64,000 nucleotides of DNA, taken from assembly GCA_947650285.1 (NCBI GenBank), contig CANTFL010001465.1, positions 266,634 through 330,633 on the forward strand, given 5' to 3'. Of this stretch, positions 20,439 through 30,611 are shown one piece after another. How positions within the stretch are numbered: position 1 is the stretch's first letter; every line of letters starts with the position of its first letter. The stretch comes from Hyaloperonospora brassicae (lineage: Eukaryota; Oomycota; Peronosporomycetes; Peronosporales; Peronosporaceae). Both the position numbers and the translations under genes were made by a program. Under the pieces are notes generated by a model that was not told the origin of the DNA, made no database searches, and worked only from the letters and a program-made list of their open reading frames with translations.

Positions 20439-21749
20439 TACGACGGCGTCAATATCGTACATGGCTACGAAAGGATCCACGTTGAGGGCCAGCAGGTCCA
20501 GCAGGTCCAGCATGAGAAAGCCGTTGTTCGCAAATGATCTGCGTCAAACAAAAAGAACAGCCGATTCTTCGCGGCGACTGGCTTCTAGCATACCATGATG
20601 TAGCAAGCTGTACCCAACGCAGCTTGCCCATCATCCAGCGTGTTCGAGCGTGCTTGTCCAATATGCGCCCAGCCAGCTTACCGTATGGTCATCGCGGTGT
20701 ATGACGACACTTGTTGTAGGTGAAGTGCTCGCGTCGGGCCGAGCGCAGCAGATATCACGCTTGCAGTTATTCTGCATAAGGCTTGTTTTCGGCTATTGGA
20801 GCACGACCAAGTTGCTGACACTCTGCTGCTGCAAGCGCTGATACGAGGAACCACCAACTTGCACCGGATTGAAGATCAGAAGATAGGCCATAAGATTGAC
20901 ACCCGATTGATTTGGCTGTCGACCGTCAATTCGGTCACAAGGGCTTCACGCCGCCTGTGGTGACACCCTCCCGTGGCAGTGACGGGTGGTCTCAATGGCG
21001 GCATGTTGGTGTGTGAAGACTCGACACCGTTTGCCGTAACTTGAGTGATTCGGGCGGGCTAACAGCACTCTCTTGGCACCGGAATCAGTGCTTGATTGCA
21101 TGTGTGTATGTCGAAGGCAGAGTGCACGTATGGACATTTGCAAGCCCGACCTGGTCGTCTTGATGTCAGTGCTGATCATGGCAATCTACCGCGTACACCC
21201 GTTCGTGCTATACCGCGTCCACGAACGAAAATTGTTTGTGGTGAGATGTGCGCAATGGGTCTCAATGTTGCGTCCAGCGCATGAGAGAAGCGACCGAAAT
21301 TGGTGGGTCGTCTCCCGACGGGCGTTTGTTTGAAGTGCTGGCCAACGGAGGCGCACCGTGATTACAACTTACGCTGTGATGACCCTATGCTCGTATGTGC
21401 CTGCAACGAGGAAGCTGTATGTACTGCTGTGGCGCGCATGCTCAACGCGTCTACGGCAAACGCAAACGGTCGACTCATCGACTGGTGACAACATGTAGGT
21501 GCTGACGCATTGCATCGTGTCGGCAGTGTGCCTGAGTGCTGACGACGATAGCTAGCCTCAGTTCAAGGTGACGACGGTAAGTCCACCTCGAACACATACA
21601 CGGCGCACACCGAATCGTTGCACGTCTGGAACCCACACATGATAAGGGGGTGCAGAACTGTACATTCATTACGCCATCCACAGTTTCAACAGCACTCCTT
21701 CATATTGGCCACTTCTATCGCGTACCGACAACCACGACGCAGACGTCCT
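20439..21749. other. Intergenic, decayed coding traces
   Basis: No intact gene is found in 1.3 kb. A plus-strand stretch at about 20750-20940 reads as plausible protein (Leu-Ala-Val-Ile-Leu-His-Lys-Ala, Leu-Leu-Gln-Ala-Leu-Ile-Arg-Gly) after a possible AG acceptor. Short pieces near 21130-21480 also look coding-like. I do not recognise a family. It could be a decayed gene. Near 20487-20510 is a short CCAGCAGGT repeat. The end contains the 3' UTR of the aminopeptidase. Confidence 0.35.
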
Positions 21750-23521
21750 CTAATGTCGCTGCTCATGGTTCTTCAGGTAGTTGTAGAGCAGCTGGACGCC
21801 AAAGCCCGTGGCTCCCGGGGGGAAGTACGACTTGGCCGAGCTGTAGTTCGACGGTCCCGCGATATCAAGGTGAGCCCAGTCCACACCCTTGTAGACGAAC
21901 TGCTGCAGGAAAGCTGCTGCCGTGGAGGCACCACCGTAGCGACCACGACCCGTGCTTCGAGAGTCTGACTGCGAACCCTTGAGGGCAGCAGTGTGCTCTG
22001 GCAAGATCGGCAAACGCCAGCAGCGCTCGTGACACTCCACTCCTGTCTGCTGCAGCTTCGTGGCCAGATCGTCCGAGTTGGAAAACAAGCCGGCACAGTG
22101 TTCGCCCAGAGCGACCATGCACGCACCAGTAAGCGTCGCCACATCGATGACGGTCTTGGGCTTGTACTCCTTCTGGACGTATGACATCGCGTCACCGAGC
22201 ACTAGACGCCCTTCAGCGTCCGTGTTGTTGTTCTCAACAGTGACACCCTTGTGCGACTTGACTATCGTCAGTGGCTTTACGGCCTTCGAGCCAATGGCGT
22301 TTTCAGCGAGGGCCAAGGCGCAGATAATGTTCACCTTGAGACCCTGGCGCGACGCAGCACGAACTGCGCCAAGCACAGCCGCCGACCCGCACATGTCCAT
22401 ATGCATGTCTTCAATCGAGCCCGTGGGCTTGAGGTTCAAACCGCCCGTGTCAAACGTAATGCCCTTGCCGATCAGCGCGACTTTGTCGTCCGAGTCGGGA
22501 TTCCCACAATACTCCAGAATCACAAGACGAGGAGGACAGACACTCGCCTGGCCGACGCTCAGGAACATGTGCATGCCTTCCTTCTCCAAATCGTCCTGCT
22601 GTAGCACACGGACCGACATGTTGGGCAGCACTGCCGACGCACGCGCCACCTTCTCCATGAACGCTGGATCGACAATATGCGAGCGCTCATTGCCTGCAAC
22701 CGACACACGCGCCACGACAATCAGAACCATGGCAACACCCCACAATAATAGCAACAACAGCCCCTGGCTGCAACAAGACGTACCCAAATTGCGAGCAAAG
22801 ATAGTCTCTTCACCCACTGTCGCCTGCTCCTCGACACTCTGTACAGCACCACACAGACACGAGACCGTCAAGCACGATCCCCACAGACCCCATCAGCGCT
22901 CCTCGCTCTCGTCTCTCTCACCTGCTGAAACTCGGCCGAAGCGTCGACGTACACCTCTTCCAAAGGCGCGTTTCGTCTCTTGTCTCCTGTTGCGTCCGCC
23001 TTCTCCTCCTCCTCCACGTCCACGCTCAAGTACCGGTCAAACTGGTAATTGGACAGCGCCAGTGCTTGCGCCACGAGCTCCACGACGCGACCGGTCTCCA
23101 GCCCGCACTCTTCCAGCTCCGGCACGTGCACCACAACGTCTTTCACGCACTTCTTCCTCAGCTCACGCAACGCGCCGCACGTGGCGTCCCGCAGCACGTC
23201 GGGCGTCACGTCTGCAGCGTCTCCGAGGCCCATGAGCAGCACGCGCTGGTCGCGTACACTCGTGTGGTCCACATTCGGGTACACGTACAAGTGCTCGCGT
23301 GGACGCGCGTGGAAGTCGCGCAGCGCAGCGGCGGAGACGGGGAACGGCAGCGACTGCTGCAGCGCCGCCGACGCCGACGAGCGCGTCACGAACACGACGC
23401 GGGTGTTGAGCGGAGACGAGGAGGCAGGCGGCAGTAGCGACAGTTTCCCCTGGACGCGCTGCTGGACGAGGCGTAGCGCCGCCGACGCCGGCGACGAGCT
23501 ACTGAAGACGCGACGGAGCAT
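21750..23521 (-). CDS. M17 leucyl aminopeptidase
   Basis: Three exons on the minus strand (22922-23521, 22784-22838, 21750-22693) give 1,599 nt and 532 aa. The C-terminal catalytic half has the M17 metal-binding blocks: Gly-Lys-Gly-Ile-Thr-Phe-Asp-Thr-Gly-Gly near residue 292, Met-Asp-Met-Cys-Gly-Ser-Ala-Ala, and the signature Asn-Thr-Asp-Ala-Glu-Gly-Arg-Leu near 375. These bind two metal ions and the substrate; the family forms hexamers and removes N-terminal residues from peptides. The N-terminus (Met-Leu-Arg-Arg-Val-Phe-Ser-Ser-Ser) is Arg/Ser-rich and could target mitochondria. The N-terminal half is less conserved, as usual in the family. A long open frame on the plus strand across this locus is a shadow. 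Confidence 0.93.
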
Positions 23522-23578
23522 GTGGAGGTGCTCGGGAGCTTTGGGCGGTTGGTAGTCAAAACGAACAGTGGGGAAAAG

Positions 23579-23625
23579 TAGTCGTAGTCGTAGTAGTAGT
23601 AGTAGTAGTCGTAGTAGTAGTAGTA
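23579..23625. repeat. Trinucleotide microsatellite
   Basis: TAG/TCG trinucleotides are repeated about 15 times, located 60-100 bp upstream of the aminopeptidase start codon. Confidence 0.9.
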
Positions 23626-24295
23626 CAGTTGAAGTTTTAGTGGAGCGAGTAGTTTAATACAATTTAGCGCATATTTTAGTCCGAAGCGACAGGATGGAAG
23701 AAATAAATAGCTGATGAGTGTGCATTTGTAAAAAAAGACTGTTCAGGAGGGTGTGCTAACAACGAAGAGGGAGACAAAGCTGTGTAGTCAGTGCTTGTGG
23801 CATCTTCGGATGCGCTTGATCGTGACAAAAAGATACGCGTTTGTTGACGTCAAGAGGCTGCTCAATGGCACGATATCGACAGGTGTATGGAAAGGTTCAG
23901 GAGCCATACATTTGGGAACTGTGACTGCCACGTTATGCAGCAGCTCAGCGTACGATCGGTCAAACACGGCAATAGCGCGCGGCAATAGCGCGACGGCTTC
24001 TTTTGTACAATGCTGCGTCAGACTCGTTCCATCAGCAGCAGCGGCAGTGAGTCCAGATCAGGTCGGAAGATATCTCGAACTGCCCTCGCGGCACAGATCC
24101 AAAGCTGCGTGATGTCCATTGATACGGAAGACCGTCTTCTACCACCGTCATAGCAGATGCCCTTGTACTATTAGAGATGCCACTTTACCACTTCAGTGTG
24201 ACACCAGACGTACGGGACATAGTCTCCTGGTGTATAGTCAGGTAATCCAATGCATATTGCGTCGTCGTGACGTGACCCGCTAACAACTTACGTGC

Positions 24296-24354
24296 AACGT
24301 GCGACGTGTGAGAATCCGACCTCATGGTCGGAACGTGCGACGTGTGAAAACCCG
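24296..24354. repeat. Short direct duplication at the kinase 5' end
   Basis: The unit AACGTGCGACGTGTGA followed by a similar AA-CCG tail occurs at 24296-24318 and again at 24333-24354. It lies in the open frame upstream of the ATG at 24392, which argues that this upstream part is leader, not protein. Confidence 0.75.
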
Positions 24355-24391
24355 CAAATCACTGGCAGCCAATCAATCGGATACAACAGCA

Positions 24392-26290
24392 ATGACTGGC
24401 ACGTCACCAGTGTATCGCGCCCTCTGTGTGCCTTCGGGCAATGTGGTCGCCTTTGGAATGCAAGCGACTGCGTCGGTGAACTGCGCGGGCAGGACGCTCT
24501 TCCGGGTGTTCCAGGGCAACGTGGAGGTGTTGGGCTTTCGACCGCCTCTGGGCGTCTACTTCTCGTTGCACTCGCCCAAGTGGACCCGTTTGCTCGTGAT
24601 TGAAGGTCGACCAGGCAATGCCGAGACGCAAGCTCCTTTCGGCCCCCCGAACGTCAGTCTCTTGCAAGCCATGGAGCCCAATTTGCCATCCGAAGCTGTG
24701 AACGAGGACGAAGAGATTGCGGTCGATCAACTGGCCATGCAGCTCGTACACGACTTTCCAGTGGTGCTGGTGTTCCGAGCTATCCCTGTCGTGTATGGAA
24801 ATATCACGAGTTTCTATGAGAACGCGAGACCCGAGAAGCCGCCAGCGGTCCTGCCTGGTTTCAAAGTGATCGTCTCGAAACACGACCAGAGCTTGCTGGA
24901 CGACCTGACCGCACACTTTGACTCGGCAAGTGCTGCACCTTTGGCCACCGATCCCATGCGTCACGAGTGGAAGTCGCCTGAGCGTGTCCTGGCTGAGCTC
25001 GTGGTAGTGGACTCGTTCAAGACACTGCATATCACTGAGCCCTGGCAGGTCACAGGTGACCGACTGCTCGCTAGTCTGTTGGCAGAAGAGACCCCAACGT
25101 CGCAGAAAATCGTCGTTTGTGGCGGCAAAGGTGTGGGCAAGTCCACGTTTTGCAGGTACCTGGTCAACAAGTTGCTCTCACACTTCGAGACAGTGGCCTA
25201 CCTGGACACCGACCTGGGTCAGAGTGAACTCACGCCGTCTGGCCTTGTTACCCTTCATGCGTTGACGTCACCGCTGCTAGGTCCGGGCTTCTCGCACATG
25301 AAGCATCCAATCCGGTCGTATTTCTGTGGAAATGCCAATCCAGGCAATGATCCGTTGTACTACATGAAGGCAGTCAAGAGTCTGCTGCATCTGTACGATG
25401 CGAAGTGGGGCAACCAACGAGACATGGGCACGAACAGCAACAACGTGAGTCCTCGGACACGCCATCGCGCATACGCACCATTGATAATCAACACGGACGG
25501 GTGGATAAAAAGCATGGGCCATGACTTGCTGTGCAACGTCATCCACGATACGGACCCCGACCACGTGGTGCAGCTGCTGGCTGCGTCGAAGAACAAACAT
25601 TTTGATGTCTCCACGGAAGGCAAGTGGCATATTCACGCTGTCCCGCCTTGGGATCCTATCGGCGTGACACAACCGCCTCGTAGCTCCAAGGAACTGCGCA
25701 TGTATCGGCTCCACTCGTACTTCCTCGCTCAAAGTCGGTGTCATCTGCCACGGCCGTTGCTGCAGAACCTGCACGTGCTCTCCGAAAAGAATCGCTTAGA
25801 CAGCCACATATATCGCGCGTATGCTCAACTCACACCTTTCGCCGTGTCATTCGACCAGGTCGATATCTCGTTTGCCGGCCCCTCTGTGCCACCGAGCCAG
25901 CTCTTGTTCGCACTCAACGCTTGTGTCGTGGGTCTCTGCATCAACCTCGAATACAAACCGATCGAGCAGGACGATTCCAAAAAGCGTGAAGGTCCACCAC
26001 GCATCGTGCTCCAGCCCGTACATGCGCCTTGTCTAGGCGTGGGAATCGTCCGTGCGCTAGAAGCCGAGAAACGTCAACTGTACATCCTGAGTCCGCTGCC
26101 TCTCTCCGTGTTGAAGCGCGTCAATTTGCTCGTGCAGAGCAGCATGTCGCTCGACAGCATCATGTTGTCCGCACACGATCCTGTTCAAGCACCTTACGCT
26201 GTTGCTGACGTCGTGCCATCTGAAGGCACCGGTTCTGCTGTCATGCAGAGCCGCAACAATCTCAAACGCAAGCGCGATAGCAGCAAGTGA
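24392..26290 (+). CDS. Grc3/NOL9-type polynucleotide 5'-hydroxyl kinase
   Basis: A single open frame gives 632 aa from the ATG at 24392; the frame is open to 24299, but that part contains the duplicated leader. A Walker A loop, Gly-Gly-Lys-Gly-Val-Gly-Lys-Ser-Thr, lies near residue 243, followed by Tyr-Leu-Asp-Thr-Asp-Leu-Gly-Gln-Ser-Glu, typical for the Clp1/Grc3 kinase domain. Leu-Ile-Ile-Asn-Thr-Asp-Gly-Trp-Ile further on also fits the family. Grc3/NOL9 phosphorylates RNA 5'-OH ends during removal of ITS2 in 60S ribosome assembly, in the nucleolus. A basic Lys/Arg tail at the C-terminus may be a nucleolar signal. Clp1, the mRNA-processing relative, is shorter and lacks such long flanks, so Grc3 is preferred. 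Confidence 0.88.
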   Translation: MTGTSPVYRALCVPSGNVVAFGMQATASVNCAGRTLFRVFQGNVEVLGFRPPLGVYFSLHSPKWTRLLVIEGRPGNAETQAPFGPPNVSLLQAMEPNLPSEAVNEDEEIAVDQLAMQLVHDFPVVLVFRAIPVVYGNITSFYENARPEKPPAVLPGFKVIVSKHDQSLLDDLTAHFDSASAAPLATDPMRHEWKSPERVLAELVVVDSFKTLHITEPWQVTGDRLLASLLAEETPTSQKIVVCGGKGVGKSTFCRYLVNKLLSHFETVAYLDTDLGQSELTPSGLVTLHALTSPLLGPGFSHMKHPIRSYFCGNANPGNDPLYYMKAVKSLLHLYDAKWGNQRDMGTNSNNVSPRTRHRAYAPLIINTDGWIKSMGHDLLCNVIHDTDPDHVVQLLAASKNKHFDVSTEGKWHIHAVPPWDPIGVTQPPRSSKELRMYRLHSYFLAQSRCHLPRPLLQNLHVLSEKNRLDSHIYRAYAQLTPFAVSFDQVDISFAGPSVPPSQLLFALNACVVGLCINLEYKPIEQDDSKKREGPPRIVLQPVHAPCLGVGIVRALEAEKRQLYILSPLPLSVLKRVNLLVQSSMSLDSIMLSAHDPVQAPYAVADVVPSEGTGSAVMQSRNNLKRKRDSSK

Positions 26291-26792
26291 TCGAGCTGTG
26301 GAAGACTGTAGACGCGTGTACGTAGAAGAATAGATTCCTCGTTTTCATGGACTACGTACCTTCGTCTCTGCACCTGTACGTTATCGCCGTCGTTTCTCGG
26401 TCTCCCTTCTTTGCTGCTGTTGCTGATGCAAACTTCGTTGTGTTCACCCAAGTCTCCAGAACACGTTTGCACCTTGTTGATGACATCATTCCCCATCTCG
26501 ACCGTCTTCGCTGAGACGCCAGTGTGGCAAAGCGCTGAGCTGCAAAACAGTGAGCGCAAAGACAACACACAAGCAACAGCACGTACCGGGTCATCGCCAT
26601 GCACAGTAACACCAGCGGATCATCAATGCGACAGCACCGCACAGGAGCGAAAGATCACGGACGACGATCTATCGCTGCTGGTCTGTACAATGCTCAAACG
26701 ACAAGCTGACCGACACGGGTGCTGCTAAACGCGGGCAATGCGATCCAATATTGCTCATGTATGTCTGATCGATAAGCTCCAAGTCGTGCTAT
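26291..26792. other. Intergenic, possible small minus-strand gene
   Basis: Between the convergent kinase and RCC1 genes there is about 500 bp. The minus strand has overlapping short frames (26194-26604 and 26352-26642). A possible 47-bp GT-AG intron just downstream of an ATG near 26600 would remove a hydrophobic stretch that otherwise looks like a signal peptide. No family is recognised and I do not call a gene. Confidence 0.3.
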
Positions 26793-28415
26793 CTACTTGC
26801 GAAAAGAAAAGTCGACGTCCGCAGCCTCAGTGTGAGGTGTTGCAATAGCGCCCATGTGGAAATCACCGCACGAGACCCTACATTTTCAGGAAGCACACAA
26901 GTAAAACACACGCAAATGAGCAACCGCAACGGATCGACCCAACATCGCAAAGTGCGAACTGACGTACGAGGTAACGTTGATATTGGCGAGAGCCTCGATT
27001 TGCAAAGGCTGCAGCTGGTTCTTCCGTTCGCCGTGGCCCAGGCAGTTGGAGCTACCCTTGCCAAATGTAAAGATCTTGCCGCTGTCAGTCAAAGCTGCCG
27101 TGTACTGTCGTCCGCAAGCCACTTGAACCACCTTGTGCTCGTTCACAGCCGTCATCTCGTGTGGCTCGATCCAGATCTTGGCGCCCCACATGTACAACCG
27201 ACCATCCTCTGTCACCGCGGCAGCGTGGTCGTAGCCGGCAGCAATCTGCTTAACAGACAGTCCATTGAACGCTTCTACCAGTACCGGTATCGACTCGATG
27301 TTGTATACATCCATCGCTAAGCCACCACCGATACCCAGCTGGTTATCTACAGCAACAGCATCATGACAATGCCATCAGTATCATTCAAGCAATACCAGAG
27401 TGGAACAGCAGTAACGTACGACTGTTGCCGCCCCAACTGTACAACTCGCCCTTGTCCGTCAACGCAAAAGAGAAGTCGCGTCCAGCAGCGATAGACACCA
27501 CGACGTCATTAGAGAAAAACTCGATCGGCTCGGGCACTTCGCACGTGTCGGACTCGCCATTGCCCAGTCTCCCGTATTCGCCATTGCCCCAAGCCCAGAT
27601 CTCCCCGTCCTTGGTGAGCGCCACCGTGTGAAACTCGCCACACTTCACTGTAGAGATAGGCACTCCCTGATCGACCAATGTCGTCAGCAGTCGTGGCGTG
27701 GGCTCGTCCTTGCCGCCAGCGTGGCCAAGTCCGCCAGCGCCCTTCATCGTAGATCCTCCCCAGCCCCACGAGTACATTTTGCCGTCTGCGTCTACCGCAG
27801 CTGTGAAGTAATCTCCACAAGACACGTCGACGATCTCAATGCCTTGAAGTGCCTCCACTTCACGTGGCAAAACCTCCATCTCGTTGCTCTCTCCGAGACC
27901 CAGCTTGCCGTACTCGTTCGAGCCCCACACAAACAGCTTGCCATTCTCATCAACTGCAGAAAAGACACAATGACGATCACAGATCAGCAGTAACATGAGC
28001 ATAACAATGAGTCAGTTCTCATGCACGTGTAAGAGATAATGAGAAATGCTCGAGTTCGTACTGGCAGCGCTGTGACTAGCGCCAAAGTCCAAGCGGGTGA
28101 TGTCTCTGCCTTCGAACGCTTCGAGCAACTTGGGTGTGAGATCTTCGTACGCATTGCGGATGCCGCTTTTGACGACTTCGCCGTGTCCCAATTGGCCCAT
28201 AGTACCGGTACCCCACGTATACACTAAAGTTCACGAGAGCCCATACAACAAACAGCCCGTAAGTTCAGCACGACGAACAGCCGGCAGCTGGTACTTCAAG
28301 ACTCACCGCTCGATTGGGTAGCGAAGGCAGCACGTTGGACGCCACGTTGTCGTGCGCTGCGGGCGACCAGGAGGCGCACAGTACGGGCGCGTCCGCGGAG
28401 AGCGCTGAGCACCAT
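26793..28415 (-). CDS. RCC1-repeat protein, mitochondrial-type N-terminus
   Basis: Five minus-strand exons (28307-28415, 28062-28223, 27420-27953, 26968-27346, 26793-26877) sum to 1,269 nt, or 422 aa, with GT-AG introns and matching phases. The protein is a chain of RCC1 repeats, each with a Gly-Lys-Leu-(x)-Val/Tyr-Trp-Gly start and a His/Tyr-(x)-Ala-Ala-Val turn, enough for a seven-blade propeller. Such propellers act as exchange factors, photoreceptors or scaffolds; the role here cannot be read from sequence. The first 37 residues are rich in Arg, Ser, Ala and Leu without acids, as in mitochondrial presequences. An in-frame ATG at 28565 would add 50 residues, and an AG acceptor near 28605 leaves room for an extra 5' exon. 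Confidence 0.88.
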
Positions 28416-29600
28416 GCTTTTCGTCGGGCAAATGCGTGTCGTGGCTAAAGTATGTGCACCACACCATTGCTCAGATTGGGTGAGTAAACCACACATTGTT
28501 GCGGTTGTCGACCCTTTTGGTGTAGCCATGTCGTGTGCGTCGATGGGTTCTTCCTCAGCGTCCAAGTTTCTGGCTGGAGCAGATTTACGCTGTTGTACAG
28601 GTTAGTGGCGCTCGTTCGACGATAGGAGGGCCGTTGTCGATAGTACGCACGAAGCGACGAAACTTTTGGGGCGGGCAAAGACTTGGCATGTGATCGGGTT
28701 AGTAGCGCATTGCTGCATAGCTGTCTGATTACATGCATACACCTCGTGATACGTCCGAAGCGTCACGATGTCTTTGTGTCGGAGAGCGCACCTGGTACGG
28801 AGTTTAAAGCATACATGAGTCCAGCTGTCTGTAGCGAGGTGTATCGTGCCGCCGACTAGACACCACGTTGCACAAAGACAACGTTGACGCCCCTGGCACG
28901 CACTCGTCACTTGTATGTGCACATATTCATGCGGCTTGAAGCCTCTTTGTCGCGTTGTTGCATGGAAATTATTGGTCTGCTCAGGCCAGACTCCGCGCTT
29001 GCAGCAGTACGCATGTCAGCCCAATCTGGATCTTGTGACGAGCGCCGCTGCAACTCGATGCGGTTGCAACTGATGGCAAAACGCACTGTTGCCGCACACT
29101 TGGCCCCTTCAGCTCTGCGTCGACCTCCTAGTTCCTTTGCAAACGATGGTCAGACACGTACAGACCCCTTTGTATCGTAAGAGTCACGAGACTGAACGGT
29201 GAAGCAGTCCACCCTCAAGGCAAGTAAATGGCGGAGGACTCGCCCGCTAAGCTCGCCTTGCGACGAGAGAGCTGGAAAGTAATGCTGTCGATTGGAAGCA
29301 GCGAACTGCTCTGTATAGCATTACGGTTTGTCACAAGTCTGCGGTAGATTGTGCTCGACAAAGAGAGAAACGCTAGCCTTCTGCAAACGTCTCTCGAGAC
29401 ACGACGCTCTTCGCGTTGACAAGCAGATAAGCTCCCTGCCTTTTGTTCGTTGCGCTACAACACTTTTCTACAGATTACTGTAGGTCGTGTCATCCATCCC
29501 CTATCATTTCCTTCGTCTGGTGACGGCTCGGTAGGACATGTGACGAAACCACTCAGTCTCATGACCGTTTACCTGTCGATGGCGACGGTACGTCTGAGCA
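28416..29600. other. Intergenic, no gene recognised
   Basis: About 1.2 kb upstream of the RCC1 gene. A minus-strand frame of 97 codons (28445-28738) starts with a basic, presequence-like run but matches nothing I know. The rest shows no gene. Confidence 0.35.
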
Positions 29601-29659
29601 AAATGACGACTCGCTGCATCGTGAAGATAACACACCAAACTGCGAATGTGCAGCGACGT

Positions 29660-30605
29660 TATATGTGATGAAGGCTGCGTTGGGGCTCGGTCGCGCGCTC
29701 CACACGATTGGCACCATCGCACCCACCTCTGCAAACTGCGGTGGAACTGCCCTTAGCACCCTTCGTTTTACGCAGCGTGTCAGTGCAGAGCTGACATTGC
29801 AAAGACGTGCCCTCGGGGATGTGAAAGTAAGCTCGGAAAGTGCTGCATACAGTGTTCGCGTCTGTATCCTGCCGTCGAGTGGGGGCTTGACTGACTCCCT
29901 TTGACAGAACGATACGTGTTCATTCGCCCTCTTTTCCAAGGCAGCAGTTGCATTGCAGATCACCATTCGCTCTCAGCGTAAACTGTGTACGAGGATAGGG
30001 TCGAAGGCGTACAAGTGCGAGTACATGCACCAAGTACATGGTCAGTATCTGGAAGTCGCAAGCTTGATACATTCGTTACGTCTAGACTTGCCAGCCGGAA
30101 GCCGCACAAGACAAGGTCCTTGCCATGTTGTACCTATCGACAACCATCATCGTCGATAGCCACTGTAGCTGTCGCGTACTGCAGACGAGGCAGTGTGTTC
30201 AATGACGTCAAGTTCGCGGACAGTGTCCTCATAACGGCTGTACATTTGTTGCGCGAAGTCCCCAACTTCGGAAGTGAAACCATCGTCTCGAATGGGGATA
30301 CCTCTGGAACTTTCATGAAGATCAGCCCCGTCACTATCAAGTTCACGAGCGTCGACACAAAAGATGTAGCGGTCAACATCAAGTCTGGAGGCGACAAGAT
30401 CGACGAAGTTGGTGTGCCAGCAGGTGGGACTGTGACGTGGAAGTCGAATGTGACTGCACTAGGTGGAAAGACGCTGTACTTGAATCGCTGGCGTCAGGGC
30501 TTTTTAGGCATCCCCGATACTGCAGGCGGGTCGCTGATGTTGTGGATACCTCGATCGAGTCATGGCGGCAGTCTACAACTTACTGCAGTGGTAAACAAGA
30601 GCTGA
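29660..30605 (+). pseudogene. Decayed copy of the secreted Cys-rich protein gene
   Basis: This is a broken paralogue of the gene at 33115-35046. From about 29700 to 30310 the sequence follows 33600-34170 with many changes, frameshifts and lost cysteines. It then jumps to the last 280 bp of the gene. The internal part matching about 34170-34770 is missing. The final section (30331-30611) has only two differences from 34772-35052 and includes the stop codon. So the 5' part is old and decayed while the 3' part looks new. No start codon or signal peptide can be assigned. Confidence 0.85.
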
Positions 30606-30611
30606 TGCGCA
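30331..30611 (+). repeat. 281-bp tract nearly identical to 34772-35052
   Basis: I compared both stretches base by base. They differ only by an AG/GA pair at about 30369-30370. Identity stops a few bases after the stop codon and just before the tract start. The partner is the C-terminal coding end of the intact secreted-protein gene. Confidence 0.93.

Larger units (their letters stand above)
23522..24391. other. Intergenic region upstream of aminopeptidase and Grc3
   Basis: This gap lies between two divergent genes. It contains a GTA/GTC trinucleotide repeat (23579-23625) next to the aminopeptidase start. A minus-strand frame of about 65 codons at 23788-23985 looks protein-like but has no recognised family. 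A tandem duplication lies just before the kinase start. No other gene is seen. Confidence 0.4.

Noticed and set aside
22060..23235. 391-codon plus-strand open frame
   Set aside because: It is the complement of the leucyl aminopeptidase gene, whose motifs and intron phases are clear. The plus-strand protein is Ser/Arg/Pro-rich and has no family.
26352..26642. Small secreted protein on the minus strand
   Set aside because: The apparent signal peptide coincides with a probable 47-bp intron, and the frame has no supported end.
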